From NCBI GenBank assembly GCA_902782875.1, contig CACZPE010000015.1, positions 1 to 6,209 of the forward strand: a stretch of DNA of 6,209 nucleotides, written 5' to 3'. Positions 4,154-6,209 of the stretch are shown piece after piece; position 1 is the first letter of the stretch; every line of letters starts with the position of its first letter. The notes beneath the pieces were generated by a model that saw only the letters and a list, made by a program, of their open reading frames with translations, was not told where the DNA came from and did not search any database. The DNA comes from an uncultured Ruminococcus sp. (GTDB lineage Bacteria; Bacillota_A; Clostridia; Oscillospirales; Ruminococcaceae). The position numbers and the translations under genes are program-made.

Positions 4154-6043
4154 TTATTTTCTTCTCATCCATACTCTCATCTGATTTTCGCCTCTGTTTG
4201 CCCATGTGTAATACGGCACTGCATAAGCGTTTACAGGCACCTGCTCTGTCTTTGTGAAGTATAGTTCTCCGCTGTCTTTTTCCCTGCTTCCCGGGATACT
4301 CAGCATAACCGAAGAATTTAGTTCGGGCAAAATTTTTTTCTCGGTAATGCCGGATGATGTATCAAGTGAAATATCCGATACGCTTCCGTCGTTGTCATTC
4401 CCTTCAAAGCAGTATACCAGAGGTCCTCTTGTGACACATACCATTCCCGCGATCGTCGGGATCCTCGGTGAGGGATATATAAATCTCGGCTGTGCATCAA
4501 GCGACAACTTTATTGTATCGCCGTCATTTATGGGAATATATGCATATCCCTTTTTCATATCATATCTGCCGTCTGTATCAAGTGAGAATTTCTCTGACCA
4601 TGAGGGAATCCTTACAGCGAGATACTTGGCATTCCCGCACTTTCTGACGGTAAAAACCACATCTGAAGTATTGGGATAATCCGTAGTGCAGACAAGCTCA
4701 CAGCCGCAGGAAAAATCAGCTTCTCCGCCTGCGTACATATGGCAGAACACAGTATCATCATTTTCGGAATAGGCATACTTTCCGAAAGACATGATAAGTC
4801 TTGCCGCATTCGGAGGACAGCAGGCACAGGCATACCATTTCGGGCGCTGGGTAAGATCATGTCTGTGAGTGACTGCCTTGCCTGAAATACCCACATCACA
4901 TTCAAGGGGATTTACATAGAAGAATCTTTTTCCGTCAAGCTGCATACCTGCAAGCACGGTGTTATAGAATGCTCTTTCCATAACATCGGAATACTTTCTG
5001 TCTGTATCCGCGCACAGCATTGCGTGTGCAAAAAACATCAGCCCTATGGATGCGCATGTCTCACAGTATGCCGTATCGGGCGGAAGATCATAATCCTCGG
5101 TGAAGGCTTCACCCTGTGCGGTGGAGCCTATTCCTCCCGTAACATACATCCTGCGGCAGGTGATATTTTCCCACAGGCGCTCGCAGGCTCTGCGCATATC
5201 CTCATCACCGCAGTTGGCAAGCTCAGCCATTCCGGTATAGAGATATACCGCGCGTACTGCATGGCCAGTGGCTTCCGTGAGCTCTTTAACAGGAGCGGTA
5301 CACTGCATATACTCGGGATTTCTGCCGTCACTGCCCCATACGGTCCATTCTCTGTTTTTTCTTTCCTTCACAAATATATCGGGATCCTGTCCGCGTCTTG
5401 AGAGGAATTCCCTGCAGAGTTCATAGCAATGTTCATTGCCTGTGAGCCTGTACATTTTCATAAGTGCAAGTTCGATCTCGGGATGCCCGGGCACACCTTC
5501 GTGACCTTCGGTTATAAAATGATCATATATATGCTCCGCATTTCTTGTCATTACATCGAGCAGTTTTCTTTTGCCCGTTGCTTCATAGTATGCACAGGCA
5601 GCCTCCATCATATGACCGCTGCAGTAAAGCTCATGCCCCTCAAGGAGATTTGTCCAGCGTTTTTCTCTGTCCTTTACGGTAAAGTAGGTGTTGAGATATC
5701 CGTCCTTATCCTGCGCATCGGATATGATATCGATAAGCTCATCCACACGCTTCTCCAGATCCTTATCGGGATATGCGCTCAGGGAATATGCACATGCTTC
5801 GATCCATTTTGCGGCATCGCTGTCCTGAAATACCATTCCGTAAAAGCCGTCGCCGGTGTCCTCTCCCCTGAGCGCTTTTGCGGCATTGATAAAGTTCGCG
5901 ACCACATGACTTTTTTCGGTATCCTCATTTTCATCTCTGAGTACGCTGTACTGATATGGTATAACAATGTCTTTCACAAGCTGCTGATATCGGCCTATAA
6001 AACCGTCTGCCTTATAGGATGAAATATCGATCCCTTTGTTCAT
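4154..6043 (-). CDS. Glycoside hydrolase family 127, beta-L-arabinofuranosidase-like
   Basis: A 629-residue protein close in length to the founding member HypBA1 of Bifidobacterium longum (658). GH127 enzymes release beta-L-arabinofuranose using a cysteine nucleophile held by zinc. All key residues are visible: acid/base E312 (TAQGEAFTEDYDLP), zinc ligands E328 and C330 (AYCETCAS), and C408-C409 (WYACACCPPNAARL), with C408 the expected nucleophile. The E312-E328 spacing equals that of HypBA1 E322-E338. Other family segments are EGHELYCSGHMMEAA (135-149) and GHPEIELALMKMYRLTG (186-202). The N-terminal two-thirds should form the (alpha/alpha)6 barrel, followed by beta-sandwich domains. No signal peptide or membrane segment is seen, so it acts inside the cell on imported plant arabinosides. 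The ATG at 6043 has AAAGGA (6053-6058) 9 bases upstream; a TTG at 6061 would overlap that site. No transporter or sugar regulator adjoins it here. The exact linkage cleaved is inferred. Confidence 0.93.
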   Translation of the reverse strand: MNKGIDISSYKADGFIGRYQQLVKDIVIPYQYSVLRDENEDTEKSHVVANFINAAKALRGEDTGDGFYGMVFQDSDAAKWIEACAYSLSAYPDKDLEKRVDELIDIISDAQDKDGYLNTYFTVKDREKRWTNLLEGHELYCSGHMMEAACAYYEATGKRKLLDVMTRNAEHIYDHFITEGHEGVPGHPEIELALMKMYRLTGNEHCYELCREFLSRRGQDPDIFVKERKNREWTVWGSDGRNPEYMQCTAPVKELTEATGHAVRAVYLYTGMAELANCGDEDMRRACERLWENITCRRMYVTGGIGSTAQGEAFTEDYDLPPDTAYCETCASIGLMFFAHAMLCADTDRKYSDVMERAFYNTVLAGMQLDGKRFFYVNPLECDVGISGKAVTHRHDLTQRPKWYACACCPPNAARLIMSFGKYAYSENDDTVFCHMYAGGEADFSCGCELVCTTDYPNTSDVVFTVRKCGNAKYLAVRIPSWSEKFSLDTDGRYDMKKGYAYIPINDGDTIKLSLDAQPRFIYPSPRIPTIAGMVCVTRGPLVYCFEGNDNDGSVSDISLDTSSGITEKKILPELNSSVMLSIPGSREKDSGELYFTKTEQVPVNAYAVPYYTWANRGENQMRVWMRRK

Positions 6044-6052
6044 GTAAATTCT

Positions 6053-6058
6053 TCCTTT
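6053..6058 (-). promoter_or_regulatory. Ribosome binding site of the GH127 gene
   Basis: AAAGGA on the minus strand, 9 bases before the ATG at 6043. It excludes the in-frame TTG at 6061 as the start. Confidence 0.75.
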
Positions 6059-6070
6059 CAATATAATAGA

Positions 6071-6185
6071 GGGTTTAGGGTGTAGGGTCTAGTATTATTA
6101 TTTGTTCGTTATTCTCTATTCTTTATTCTTTTTTCAGGGTATAGGGTTTAGTTGAAACTTATACTATTATTTATTCGTTATTCGC
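6071..6185. repeat. Composite direct repeats with telomere-like GGGTTTA motifs upstream of GH127
   Basis: Two blocks alternate. GGGTGTAGGGTCTAG (6078-6092) and GGGTATAGGGTTTAG (6138-6152) match at 13 of 15 bases, and a further GGGTTTA begins at 6071. TATTATTTGTTCGTTATTC (6096-6114) and TATTATTTATTCGTTATTC (6165-6183) match at 18 of 19 bases, 69 bases apart. The order (G-rich block, then AT-rich block) is the same both times, so this is a degenerate tandem module. It may extend past the right edge. I could not identify a clear promoter for GH127 within it. Confidence 0.7.
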
Positions 6186-6209
6186 TCTTCACTTTTCACT
6201 ATTGAAAAC

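Noticed and set aside
5024..6022. Plus-strand frames of 125 and 197 residues opposite GH127
   Set aside because: They are antisense to conserved GH127 coding sequence, are Cys/His/Ile-rich without motifs, and have no initiation signals.
6071..6185. Possible CRISPR array
   Set aside because: Only two imperfect copies of each block, with unequal spacing and low-complexity content; no cas genes nearby.

Overview
The window looks like the chromosome of an anaerobic, fibre-degrading gut or rumen Firmicute, most likely Ruminococcus or a close Oscillospiraceae relative. This is inferred from moderate GC content, AT-rich intergenic DNA, strong GGAGG ribosome binding sites, consensus sigma-A promoters, an intracellular GH127 arabinofuranosidase, and a lysine/alanine-rich small basic protein of a kind seen in ruminococci. 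No mobile-element genes, RNA genes or CRISPR arrays are visible.

Left part (1-3466): two divergent two-gene units. On the minus strand, a TetR-family regulator (1300-1872) is followed 5 bases after its stop codon by a PEP-synthase/rifampin-phosphotransferase-like gene that runs off the left edge (1-1294). Both are driven from a textbook TTGACA-17-TATACT promoter with a perfect 18-bp palindrome just downstream of the -10 box, the likely TetR operator. On the plus strand, a homologue of aminoglycoside 3'-phosphotransferase type III (2110-2898) is followed by a GNAT acetyltransferase (2915-3373) and a strong intrinsic terminator. All three enzyme families include antibiotic-inactivating members and a TetR repressor sits among them, so the block resembles a small drug-inactivation or xenobiotic-response locus. 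The substrates are unproven.

Middle (3484-4065): a minus-strand gene for a 159-residue protein with a histone-H1-like Lys/Ala/Pro tail and a small C-terminal domain. It has a perfect TTGACA-17-TATAAT promoter, strongly biased codons and its own terminator, all pointing to very high expression.

Right part (4096-6209): a minus-strand, cytoplasmic GH127-type beta-L-arabinofuranosidase (4154-6043) with its zinc/cysteine active site intact. A terminator follows it, and a repeat-rich leader with telomere-like GGGTTTA motifs precedes it.

Several start codons were moved inward from the longest possible reading frame, because a good Shine-Dalgarno sequence lies inside the longer version. This applies to the TetR, GNAT, basic-protein and GH127 genes.
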